From an uncultured Bacteroidales bacterium (lineage in GTDB: Bacteria; Bacteroidota; Bacteroidia; Bacteroidales; UBA932), in contig CALVAE010000019.1 of assembly GCA_944325465.1 (NCBI GenBank), positions 1 to 56,803 on the forward strand: a stretch of DNA of 56,803 nt. The letters run 5' to 3'. The notes under the pieces are model-generated. The model was not told the DNA's origin, searched no databases, and was given only the letters and a program-made list of their open reading frames with translations. Position numbers and translations under genes: made by a program. Shown here one piece after another: positions 47,263 through 54,875 of this stretch (the first letter of the stretch is position 1; the number at the start of each line of letters is the position of its first letter).

Positions 47263-47437
47263 AGATCCTTCGCTGCGCTCAGGATGACAGGGGCGCTCAG
47301 GATGACAGGGGCGTTCAGGATGACAAGGGTGTCGGCTGGCAGGGACGCTCTGGATGACAGGGGGCACTCCGGATGACAGGGAGGCGTCGGCTGACAGGGG
47401 AACGCTGGCTGTCGGGGGCGTGTCCGAGTGACAGGGG
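47263..47437. repeat. Intergenic repeat element, copy E, with about 18-bp tandem units
   Basis: Starts AGATCCTTCGCTGCGCTCAG and continues as a decaying series of units close to GGATGACAGGGGCGCTCA (clear at 47281, 47299 and 47317, then diverging to 47437). It fills most of the 231-base gap between argC and argD. Read on the minus strand it creates a spurious in-frame CHPER-rich extension of argD. Confidence 0.8.
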
Positions 47438-47466
47438 TGACTGTTGTCAAGGAACGCCGGGGAGGA

Positions 47467-48438
47467 TCAGAAGGCAGAAGGCTTCAGCCGCAGTCCGGTG
47501 GTTTCCGGAAGTCCGAACATCAGATTCATGTTCTGTACCGCCTGTCCCGCCGCTCCTTTGACAAGATTGTCTATGACCGAACTTATATGGACATAGCCCT
47601 CATGCAGTTCAAGATGGAGCAGGCATTTGTTCGTGTTGACTACCTCCTTGAGGGATATACCTTCCTCTGAATGGAATACGAACGGGGATGCCGCGTAATA
47701 TTCCCTGAACATTTTCCGATAGCCCTCTTCTCCGATGCCTTCGGCCGCCCTTGTGTAGACACTGGCGAAAATCCCTCTGGTGAAATCCCCTCTGAAAGGT
47801 ACGAAATTCACTACAGGTTCCTTTCCCGCTATCATTCCAATGTTTCTGCGTATCTCTCCGAGATGCTGGTGGGTGAACAGTTTGTAGATGGAGATGTTGT
47901 TGTCCCTGTAACTGAAATGCGTTGTCTCTCCCGGCTTCTTCCCTGCCCCTGTCGAACCGGTAATCGCACTGACGTGTACTTCATCATTGATAAGTCCCTT
48001 GCCTGCAAGCGGAAGCAGTGCAAGCTGGATGGCTGTCGCGAAACATCCCGGATTGGCGATGTCATGTGCTCCGGCGATTTCATCGCGGGCGCTCTCGCAC
48101 AGTCCGTAGACGAAATGCCTGCCGGCATGGTCCCCGTCCAGACGGAAGTCGTTTCCAAGGTCTATTATCCTGCAGTCCGGGCTGATGTCATGAGTGTCAA
48201 TGAACTGCCTTGAAATACCGTGCCCGAGGCAGAGGAAGAGCACGTCCGGATCATTCAATTCTGTCCCGAAATGCAGGTCCGTCTCCCCGATAAGGTCCCT
48301 GTGGACGGATGTGACCGCCACACCCTCGGAGGATGTGGTAGTCGCTGCCACTATCTTCACTTCCGGATGTCCGAGAAGGATTCTGAACAGTTCCCCTCCC
48401 GTATATCCGGTACCTCCTGCTATTGCCGCCCTTATCAT
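47467..48438 (-). CDS. argC: N-acylglutamyl-phosphate reductase
   Basis: The 323-residue NADPH-dependent reductase has an N-terminal Rossmann motif (AAIAGGTGYTGGELFRILLG), the catalytic Cys in AHDIANPGCFATAIQLALLPL and the conserved TGSTGAGKKP. It produces N-acylglutamate semialdehyde. Two bases separate it from the upstream argG stop. Confidence 0.97.
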   Translation of the reverse strand: MIRAAIAGGTGYTGGELFRILLGHPEVKIVAATTTSSEGVAVTSVHRDLIGETDLHFGTELNDPDVLFLCLGHGISRQFIDTHDISPDCRIIDLGNDFRLDGDHAGRHFVYGLCESARDEIAGAHDIANPGCFATAIQLALLPLAGKGLINDEVHVSAITGSTGAGKKPGETTHFSYRDNNISIYKLFTHQHLGEIRRNIGMIAGKEPVVNFVPFRGDFTRGIFASVYTRAAEGIGEEGYRKMFREYYAASPFVFHSEEGISLKEVVNTNKCLLHLELHEGYVHISSVIDNLVKGAAGQAVQNMNLMFGLPETTGLRLKPSAF

Positions 48439-48440
48439 GA

Positions 48441-49649
48441 TTATCCGATTATTTCAGCGGCATCTTCCCCGTTGACGCTGTAGTATATCTTGAGAGGATT
48501 GGCGAGGACCTTGGTGAATCCGACCACGTCCTGGCCCGTATAGGACCGGTTGATTTCCCCGTATGAACCGAACCGGGAGTTCATGAGGTCATGGGAACTG
48601 GTGCAGCCGAGCACTGAGAAATGGTATGGCATGAGTTCGACTTCCACCTCTCCGGTGACCGTCTTTTCCATATTGTCCATCATCGCTTCCATATCCCTCA
48701 TTACAGGGTCGAGATACATTGCCTCGTGCATCTGTTGTCCGTACCAGTATGAAATCTGGTCCTTCCAATATAGTTGACCTTTGGTAAGGACATGCTTTTC
48801 AAGGAGATGATGTGCCTTGATGAGGATAAGTGGCGCTGCCGCCTCGAATGCGACCCTTCCCTTGATTCCGATAATGGTGTCACCTACATGGGTGTCGCGT
48901 CCGATTCCGTAAGGAGCCGCGATAGAGTGGAGTTCCTTTATAAGTTCTACAGGGTCCATTTCTGTCCCGTTGAGGGAGACCGGTTCTCCGGACCGGAATC
49001 CTATCCTGACATGTTCGTGCCCGTGCTTTGTCACCTGTACCGGATAGGCCTCTTCCGGGAGGTAACCGTCGGAGGAGAGGGTCTCGACTCCACCTACGCT
49101 TGTCCCCCAGAGTCCCTGGTTGATGGAATATTTCGCCTTCTCCCACGAGAATCCGAACCCGTGGTCGTTGAGGTATTTTATTTCGTCCTGGCGGGCGATG
49201 GACAGTTCCCTGATGGGGGCGAGGATCTTCACTTCAGGAGCGAGGATTTCGAATACGATATCGAATCTTACCTGATCGTTTCCGGCTCCGGTACTTCCAT
49301 GCGCGACGTATGAGGCGCCGAGTTTCCTGACGTGCCTGTAGACTTCCAGAGCCTGGAATACGCGCTCTGAACTTACAGAGAGCGGATAGGTCGCGTTTTT
49401 GAGCACGTTCCCGTAGATGAGGTATTTCAGCCCTTTTCTGTAGTAGGTGCCGGACGCATCCACGGTCGTATGCGAGGCCGCTCCGAGAGTGAGCGCCCTT
49501 TCTTCGATGGCCTTGGCTTCTTCTTCGGTGAAACCTCCCGTATTCACCATTATGGTATGGACCTCAAGTCCCTTTTCATTCTTCAGGTACGGGACACAGA
49601 ACGATGTATCGAGTCCGCCGCTGAATGCGAGTACAACCTTATTGTTCAT
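48441..49649 (-). CDS. argG: Argininosuccinate synthase
   Basis: The 402-residue enzyme joins citrulline and aspartate with ATP. The P-loop is VVLAFSGGLDTSFCVPYL, followed by VAHGSTGAGNDQVRFD and the citrulline/aspartate-binding regions. It follows the GNAT gene by 12 bases and precedes argC by two. Confidence 0.97.
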   Translation of the reverse strand: MNNKVVLAFSGGLDTSFCVPYLKNEKGLEVHTIMVNTGGFTEEEAKAIEERALTLGAASHTTVDASGTYYRKGLKYLIYGNVLKNATYPLSVSSERVFQALEVYRHVRKLGASYVAHGSTGAGNDQVRFDIVFEILAPEVKILAPIRELSIARQDEIKYLNDHGFGFSWEKAKYSINQGLWGTSVGGVETLSSDGYLPEEAYPVQVTKHGHEHVRIGFRSGEPVSLNGTEMDPVELIKELHSIAAPYGIGRDTHVGDTIIGIKGRVAFEAAAPLILIKAHHLLEKHVLTKGQLYWKDQISYWYGQQMHEAMYLDPVMRDMEAMMDNMEKTVTGEVEVELMPYHFSVLGCTSSHDLMNSRFGSYGEINRSYTGQDVVGFTKVLANPLKIYYSVNGEDAAEIIG

Positions 49650-49661
49650 GTTATCAAAGTG

Positions 49662-50234
49662 TTATTGGGCGTTTTTCATATTTACTGTCTGGATCTGTAT
49701 GTGCTCGTGCGGGTCATACAGCAGGCCCGTACACAGGCACATCCTGTAGTTGTTCTTTTCGAGTATCGTGAAGTTCCTGCATCCCTGGCAACCTTTCCAG
49801 AATTCCGGGTCGTTGGTGAGTTCGGAAAAGGGGACAGGCCGGAAACCGAGTTCGTAGTTCATCTTCATGACTGCCGCTCCGGTGGTGATACTGAATATCT
49901 TGGCTTCAGGGAACAGTTCCCTGGAGAGTTGGAAGATCCTTTCCTTTATACGTTTGGCAAGACCGAGCCCTCTGAATGCGTGGGCGACGATAAGTCCTGA
50001 ATTGGCCACGTATCTTTTCCCTCCCCAGGACTCTATGTAGGAGAATCCTGCGAACCTGCCGTCTTCGGAGACGGCGATTACGGCTCTTCCGGCCTGCATC
50101 TTCCCGATTATGTATTCGGGAGTCCTTTTGGCGATGCCCGTACCTCTTTCCTGTGCCGATACGTAAACTTCGTCACAGATTTCCCGGGCAAAACGGTAGT
50201 GGCTTTCGTCAGCCACCATTACGTCAATTTTCAT
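49662..50234 (-). CDS. GNAT acyltransferase, probable N-acylglutamate synthase of the arginine pathway
   Basis: The 190-residue GNAT has the acetyl-CoA motif GLIVAHAFRGLGLAKRIKER and a C-terminal GFRPVPFSELTNDPEFWKG region with Cys residues (GCQGC). In Bacteroidetes a GNAT of this kind sits next to argG, and no classical argA or argJ is present here, so it is the best candidate for acylating glutamate (succinyl or acetyl). That assignment rests on context, not on a diagnostic residue. First gene of the cluster; the 5' flank is the structured gap 50235-50578. Confidence 0.8.
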   Translation of the reverse strand: MKIDVMVADESHYRFAREICDEVYVSAQERGTGIAKRTPEYIIGKMQAGRAVIAVSEDGRFAGFSYIESWGGKRYVANSGLIVAHAFRGLGLAKRIKERIFQLSRELFPEAKIFSITTGAAVMKMNYELGFRPVPFSELTNDPEFWKGCQGCRNFTILEKNNYRMCLCTGLLYDPHEHIQIQTVNMKNAQ

Positions 50235-50578
50235 TTTATGCTTGTTTATTGTTTTTCAATGGAATACATAAAGTCCCTAACGGCAAGACAAACCTGGATT
50301 GTCAATTGCAATCGGAAAAATCCTCGCAATGTCTGTGGAGGGGTATGGAGGGGATCCTGATGTTACCCTCCTAAAGTCGGACTAGGTAGCAAGCGACTCC
50401 GGCGCAGCGTCGGACGCGCTCCGTCATGAAAACAGGTGCCGGTATGTCACTTTTTCTGATCATGAATAAATGATGTATCAGGCATAAGAATGCCAAAACA
50501 CTGCAAAGTAACTATAAATCTTAATAAATAGCAAGGAAACTGACGTAAAATTTCTAACTTTACGGAAAATTTGGTGTC
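50235..50578. other. 344-base gene-free region with several consecutive hairpins
   Basis: No convincing coding frame was found. Hairpins follow one another: GGAGGGG...CCCTCC (50337-50371), AGTCG...CGACT (50375-50398), TCCGGCGCAGCGTCGGA (50398-50414) and CTGAT...ATCAG (50456-50481). The block is GC-rich against AT-rich flanks. It lies upstream of the arginine cluster on the minus strand and of a small gene on the plus strand, so it could be a leader RNA, a small RNA or an unrelated relic. I see no recognisable riboswitch or tRNA. Confidence 0.45.
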
Positions 50579-50809
50579 TTGGGCAGGAAAAAGAAAAATA
50601 TCACGGTCGATCCTGAGTATCTGAAAAAGCAGAAAGCCTCCCTTTTGAGGAGGCATCGTCAGGTTATCTATCTGAATGATAATGAAATGGCAGTGATTGA
50701 AGAATATTGCCGCCGTTTCAATGTCCGTACCAAGGCATCCCTTTACAGGGCTGCAATCATATCAAGGCTTCTTCAGGAACTGGATGAGAACCATCCGACA
50801 CTTTTCTGA
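50579..50809 (+). CDS. Small conserved DNA-binding-like protein (76 residues)
   Basis: Starts at TTG 50579, the only fitting start codon, giving MGRKKKNITVDPEYLKKQKA. A basic N-terminus is followed by VIYLNDNEMAVIEEYCRRF and two helices, resembling a ribbon-helix-helix fold, and it ends LDENHPTLF. Very similar small proteins are widespread in Bacteroidetes with no assigned function. A near-consensus -7 box (TAACTTTA, 50555-50562) precedes it. It is convergent with the next gene, one base apart. Confidence 0.7.
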   Translation: MGRKKKNITVDPEYLKKQKASLLRRHRQVIYLNDNEMAVIEEYCRRFNVRTKASLYRAAIISRLLQELDENHPTLF

Positions 50810-50810
50810 A

Positions 50811-51479
50811 TCAGTCCCTGCGTGCTATACCTATATAATACAGGAGTGTGGCGAGCGAGCCTATGGCTGCCACTACGTAGGTATATGCGGCCCATTTCAG
50901 CGCATCCACCGCCATCGGTCTGGTCTCGTAGTCAGTGATTCCCGTGCCGTCCAGCCATGCCACGGCCCTCTGACTGGCATTGATTTCTACAGGCAGGGTA
51001 ATGAAACTGAACAGGGTGGTAAGGGCAAACAGGCCTATGCCTATCCACAGCAACTGGGGGAATGAACTGAATACGATTATTCCTATAAGAAGGACCCACT
51101 GTACGATGTTTGAAGCGAAACTCACGACCGGGACAAGGGCGGATCTCATTTTGAGAGGGGCGTATCCCATTGCGTGCTGTACTGCATGACCGCATTCATG
51201 TGCGGCCACTGCCGCAGCGGCGACGGAGTTGGAAGAATATACCCCTTCACTCAGTGCAACGGTTTTCGTGGCAGGGTTGTAGTGGTCTGTCAGCATTCCT
51301 TGTGCGGGAATTACCTGAACGTCATATATACCGTTGTCATTCAACATTTTCCTTGCTATGTCAGCGCCGGTCATCCCGCTTCTGAGGGGGACTTTGGAAT
51401 ATTTGCTGAACTTGCTCTGGAGAACACCCTGGACGATGAGTCCGAGGACCATAATTCCGATAAATAGAATCCAATTCAT
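50811..51479 (-). CDS. YugP-type neutral zinc metallopeptidase, membrane-bound
   Basis: The 222-residue product has an N-terminal membrane segment, the zinc motif AHECGHAVQH near residue 90, then further hydrophobic segments (SFASNIVQWVLLIGIIVFSS and beyond). This is the YugP-like family of membrane zinc peptidases; substrates are unknown. It is divergent from alr across a 63-base gap holding facing -7 boxes. Confidence 0.9.
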   Translation of the reverse strand: MNWILFIGIMVLGLIVQGVLQSKFSKYSKVPLRSGMTGADIARKMLNDNGIYDVQVIPAQGMLTDHYNPATKTVALSEGVYSSNSVAAAAVAAHECGHAVQHAMGYAPLKMRSALVPVVSFASNIVQWVLLIGIIVFSSFPQLLWIGIGLFALTTLFSFITLPVEINASQRAVAWLDGTGITDYETRPMAVDALKWAAYTYVVAAIGSLATLLYYIGIARRD

Positions 51480-51506
51480 TTTATTTTACCTTAATGTTAA
51501 ATATTG

Positions 51507-51514
51507 TAAATTTG
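51507..51514 (+). promoter_or_regulatory. -7 box for alr
   Basis: TAAATTTG on the plus strand, 28 bases before the alr ATG; no -33 motif is clear. Confidence 0.5.
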
Positions 51515-51526
51515 CAGCCGTTTTCG

Positions 51527-51534
51527 CAAATATA
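51527..51534 (-). promoter_or_regulatory. -7 box for the zinc metallopeptidase
   Basis: TATATTTG on the minus strand, 47 bases before the YugP-type gene, interleaved with the alr promoter region. Confidence 0.4.
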
Positions 51535-51542
51535 CAATAAAG

Positions 51543-52652
51543 ATGCTAAAGGAGAATGATTTTTCAAGGCTGGAGATAAAACTGCCAAATTGTCTTGAAA
51601 ATTACGGATATTTCAGAAACCGGCTCAAGACTGACACGAAATTGCTGGTGCTTGTCAAGGCAAATGCATACGGGCACGGTGCGGTGGAGTTTGCCGGAAT
51701 GATGGAAGAAGCGGGAGCGGATTATTTTGCGGTGGCATATCCGGTGGAGGGAATCGAACTCAGGGAGGCCGGTATCAGGATTCCGATAATGGTACTGACT
51801 ACGGGGACGGACTATTTCAATGAGATGATAGACTGGTCCCTGGAACCGAGCATCCCGAATCTGTACACTCTGGAGGCATTCTGCAAGGTGCTGGAGGAAA
51901 GGGGAATTGATAACTATCCTATCCATTTGAAACTCGATACGGGGATGCACAGGCTTGGCTTCATGACCGAAGAACTTCCGGCATTGCTGTCGTTTCTCCG
52001 CTCCAGCCGTCTTGTGCGAGTGAAGTCTGTTTTCTCCCATCTTGCCGCTTCCGAGGATCCTGCCTGCGATGCCTTTACGGAAGGTCAGGTCGCAATGTTC
52101 CGGAGGAATGCGGATTTCATCTCGTCAGGCATAGGTTACAGGCCCATGTATCATATCCTGAATTCCGCAGGGATAGAGCGTTTCCCTCAGTATCAGTTTG
52201 ATATGGTGCGTCTGGGTATCGGTATCTACGGAATCAGCGCCCTGCCTGGAGTCAGGCTGGCCCCGGTGGCATCGTTCAAATGCAACATACTGCAAATCAA
52301 GCATCTGAAACCGGAGGACGGGACCATAGGATATGGCAGGGCCGGACAGATTTCTTCTGAAGGGACTGTGACGGCGACCATCCCAGTAGGTTATGCTGAC
52401 GGGATTGACCGGCACCTCGGCAACGGGCACTGTTCGTTTTCCCTGAACGGTTACAGGGTCCCTACCATAGGCAATATCTGCATGGATATGTGTATGCTTG
52501 ACATTACCGGTGTCCCGGCCAAAGTAGGGGATACGGTGACAATCTTCGGGGAGGATCCGACTGCGTCGGAACTTGCAGGGATCTTGGGTACTATCCCTTA
52601 CGAGATATTCACTTCGATACCGCGCCGTATCGACCGTATCGTAATCCGGTAA
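51543..52652 (+). CDS. alr: Alanine racemase
   Basis: The 369-residue PLP enzyme interconverts L- and D-alanine for peptidoglycan. The PLP Lys is in LVLVKANAYGHGAVEFA; the second catalytic residue is the Tyr in IPVGYADGIDRH; RLGIGIYG and NICMDMCMLDIT are conserved. It is a stand-alone enzyme, not the MurF-Alr fusion seen in many Bacteroidetes. Followed six bases later by the broken phosphatase gene, so the two were probably one operon before the insertion. Confidence 0.95.
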   Translation: MLKENDFSRLEIKLPNCLENYGYFRNRLKTDTKLLVLVKANAYGHGAVEFAGMMEEAGADYFAVAYPVEGIELREAGIRIPIMVLTTGTDYFNEMIDWSLEPSIPNLYTLEAFCKVLEERGIDNYPIHLKLDTGMHRLGFMTEELPALLSFLRSSRLVRVKSVFSHLAASEDPACDAFTEGQVAMFRRNADFISSGIGYRPMYHILNSAGIERFPQYQFDMVRLGIGIYGISALPGVRLAPVASFKCNILQIKHLKPEDGTIGYGRAGQISSEGTVTATIPVGYADGIDRHLGNGHCSFSLNGYRVPTIGNICMDMCMLDITGVPAKVGDTVTIFGEDPTASELAGILGTIPYEIFTSIPRRIDRIVIR

Positions 52653-52658
52653 TATTAT

Positions 52659-52700
52659 ATGGAGAAATACAAAGTGCTTTTCGTGTGCCTGGGGAACTAA
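52659..52700 (+). pseudogene. 5' fragment of a low-molecular-weight protein tyrosine phosphatase gene
   Basis: ATG 52659 starts MEKYKVLFVCLGN and then meets TAA at 52698, immediately followed by TAG. LFVCLGN is the beginning of the LMW-PTP P-loop, which normally continues ICRSP and contains the nucleophilic Cys (here Cys10). The homology stops exactly where AT-rich foreign DNA starts, so the gene was cut after codon 13 by the mobile element. The remaining 3' part should lie at the other end of the element, outside this window. Confidence 0.8.
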
Positions 52701-52758
52701 TAGTATTTTGTTGTGGTGTCTTTATCTTATTTTAATTCAATATATTAAAAAATTTCTT

Positions 52759-52766
52759 TATCTTTG
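52759..52766 (+). promoter_or_regulatory. -7 box for the first recombinase
   Basis: A perfect TATCTTTG, 72 bases before the recombinase ATG. The three TGCAAACC repeats lie directly downstream of it, where bound recombinase could repress transcription. Confidence 0.5.
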
Positions 52767-52769
52767 GAA

Positions 52770-52822
52770 TGCAAACCAAAATAGGGAAATATACCCTATA
52801 TATGCAAACCGTAGTGCAAACC
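52770..52822. repeat. Three TGCAAACC direct repeats and a palindrome upstream of the recombinase
   Basis: TGCAAACC occurs at 52770-52777, 52803-52810 and 52815-52822. Between the first and second copies is the inverted repeat ATAGGG (52781-52786) and CCCTAT (52794-52799). Position near the element end and before the integrase gene suggests arm-type binding sites for the recombinase or an accessory factor. Confidence 0.5.
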
Positions 52823-52837
52823 AAATAATGCGCAAAG

Positions 52838-54505
52838 ATGAAGAAGATATTGCCTTCCGTGTCAGTTGTCCTCTATGCTGCCAAGAAATTGGCAAATGGA
52901 GAGCATCCCATTGTGCTCCGCATTACCTATAATAAGCAGAGAAAACATAAGAGTTTGGGCTGTTCATGTCAGAAGCGTGATTGGAATGAAAACAAAGGGG
53001 AAGTCCGGGCAAGCCATCCGAATGCACTTGAAATAAACACTATCATCCGCAATGCCAAGCAGCGTGCCGATGATGCTGTCCTGACGCTTGAAAAAGCAGG
53101 GGCCGATTATACTCCGCAGTCTATTGTCAATCTCATCGAGAAGACACCGCTTGACTATAAAACCCTTTACACTTTATTCGATGAGCGAATTCTGTTTTTC
53201 AAAGAAAAGGCAGGGCAGTATAATACGGCAACTGGATATACTACATTGCGGAATGTAATCAAGCGGTACACGGATTATGAGGATGTGGATTTGATTGCCA
53301 TTGACGGTAATTGGGTCCGAGATTTTGAGACATACCTTCGGACAAAATACAAGGATACAAGCATCAAGAAGTTCTTCGACTGTCTGAAGGCTATCTTTAA
53401 TTATGCTGTCAGTAAGGGGTATATACGCCAATCCCCACTTGAAGGTTATGTCCATATAAGCAAATTGGACACACGGACAAAAAAACGTGCATTATACCTT
53501 CCGGAAATTACGAGCCTTCAAAAGTATTATCTTGATACCTATGGTTTCTTGGGGAATGGGAAACCAGACTTGGAAATTACGAAGAAACGCTATTGGAACA
53601 AGAAATTCAAAAGAAGGGGTACAACAAAGCTCACTCCTATTGATGCGGAACAATTATCCCTTGCCCTTTTTCTTTGCTCTTACTATATGCAGGGATTGGC
53701 ATTGGTCGATATGGCAAAACTGAAATGGAAAGACCTGCAGGAGTTTGAATTGGTCGATAAGCAGAAATTCTTGTCAGATACCGCTCTGCATGGGTTGGAA
53801 TATGCGCAGAACCATAAGCATGTGACGGATTACTATAAGATAGAAGTGGCACGAACCAAAACAAATCATCCGGTGAGGATTATCGTTGAAGCATGTATAC
53901 TTTTACCTTACTTGCAGCCTTTTATGAATGATTTGGAAGGATTGTCTGTTGAGGAGCAAAGTGAAACTTATATTTTCCCGATATATGCAGCAAGTGATGA
54001 TACACCAGGAAAGAAGTTCGGCAGAATGACTTATGCGACCTATCTGATAAACAACAACATCAAGCGAGTCGGAGAAAAACTTGGTATCAGCGGTATTACA
54101 TTCTATTCTGCGCGGCATTCATACGCTTCCAATCTGTACCATAATAATGTCCCGATTGGTCTTATCGCGCAGAATATGGGACGAAATGCGGCAGAGATAG
54201 AGACATATCTGAAAGAATTCGAGGATGAGAATATCATTAAGGCTAATGAACTGACTTATCTGACGGGACAGCCTGAATACAAGGAAGCAGCAAAGCACAG
54301 ACCTGTTAATACCAAATTGCGCACATTCCTTGAAAAGAAACAAGCAGAGGAAGCGGAACGATTGCAGAAATATGGAGGAGAGGAGGCATATAGAGAAATG
54401 ATTGAGCGGTTGACGGCTGATTTAGAAAGAGAATTATCGGAAAAGTTCGGAGATGATACTGCTGCCAAGATGGCTTTCCTGCGAGGAAGAGTTGGCAAAG
54501 CATAA
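52838..54505 (+). CDS. Tyrosine site-specific recombinase of the integrative element
   Basis: The 555-residue product has an N-terminal arm-binding domain (VSVVLYAAKKLANGEHPIVL, then CSCQKRDWNENKGEV), a SAM-like core-binding domain (about 130-220) and a catalytic domain. Box II is FYSARHSYASNLYHNN, with Arg and His, and the nucleophile Tyr is in GRNAAEIETYLKEF. The position of the first catalytic Arg in relatives (RG followed by a VDM segment) reads MQGLALVDMAKLKWKD, with Gln instead of Arg. An insert of about 70 residues lies between the core-binding and catalytic parts. The C-terminus has an extra helical tail. It probably catalyses integration at the phosphatase gene. Codon use is more AT-rich than the chromosome. 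Confidence 0.9.
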   Translation: MKKILPSVSVVLYAAKKLANGEHPIVLRITYNKQRKHKSLGCSCQKRDWNENKGEVRASHPNALEINTIIRNAKQRADDAVLTLEKAGADYTPQSIVNLIEKTPLDYKTLYTLFDERILFFKEKAGQYNTATGYTTLRNVIKRYTDYEDVDLIAIDGNWVRDFETYLRTKYKDTSIKKFFDCLKAIFNYAVSKGYIRQSPLEGYVHISKLDTRTKKRALYLPEITSLQKYYLDTYGFLGNGKPDLEITKKRYWNKKFKRRGTTKLTPIDAEQLSLALFLCSYYMQGLALVDMAKLKWKDLQEFELVDKQKFLSDTALHGLEYAQNHKHVTDYYKIEVARTKTNHPVRIIVEACILLPYLQPFMNDLEGLSVEEQSETYIFPIYAASDDTPGKKFGRMTYATYLINNNIKRVGEKLGISGITFYSARHSYASNLYHNNVPIGLIAQNMGRNAAEIETYLKEFEDENIIKANELTYLTGQPEYKEAAKHRPVNTKLRTFLEKKQAEEAERLQKYGGEEAYREMIERLTADLERELSEKFGDDTAAKMAFLRGRVGKA

Positions 54506-54635
54506 TTGCCATGTCAATCTATGCTGTGCTTGCCATAATGATGCTTATGGTTTCTCTAGCGACTTTAGACTGAACTCTGTGTTTAATTCAATATGAATCA
54601 ATGCGTTCTGAAGACTATGATTGATGAATCTTATG

Positions 54636-54824
54636 CTAATTATGTCGTTTGCGAACTATAAGTTTTGTAGGCTTCGAATTGTTGGGGACATTGATTTCGG
54701 CATCATCTATCACTTGATTGAAGACATAACTGTTATCCCCCTTATATCTATTATGCATATGAGATAGGCGTATTAGGTCATACAGTTTAGTGTGACAATT
54801 TTTTGTGTGGGTATTCCGTTTCGT
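54636..54824 (-). other. Possible coding remnant without a start codon, in an otherwise gene-free stretch
   Basis: Bases 54506-54875 hold no clear gene. On the minus strand 62 sense codons are open between stops, ending in a protein-like stretch (KLYDLIRLSHMHNRY, later NSYVFNQVIDDAEINVP and KLIVRKRHN). The only Met is internal. It may be the tail of a degraded element gene; a chance frame is also possible. Confidence 0.25.
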
Positions 54825-54875
54825 TTACTTGACTTTTTGAGCCTACTTGTCTATTTATGTAGAAACGGATTGAAG

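Larger units (their letters stand above)
52731..54594. repeat. 13-bp direct repeats flanking the first recombinase gene
   Basis: TTTAATTCAATAT occurs at 52731-52743 and again at 54582-54594, on either side of the recombinase. The second copy is part of the inverted repeat ATTCA-ATA-TGAAT. In such AT-rich DNA a chance match is possible, so a role in recombination is only a suggestion. Confidence 0.35.

Noticed and set aside
47236..47367. N-terminal extension of ArgD rich in CHPER
   Set aside because: Coded by repeat copy E; the enzyme family starts at 47235.
50456..50495. Possible arginine-repressor box around ATGAATAAATGATG
   Set aside because: Poor match to known ARG boxes and no second half-site at the right spacing.
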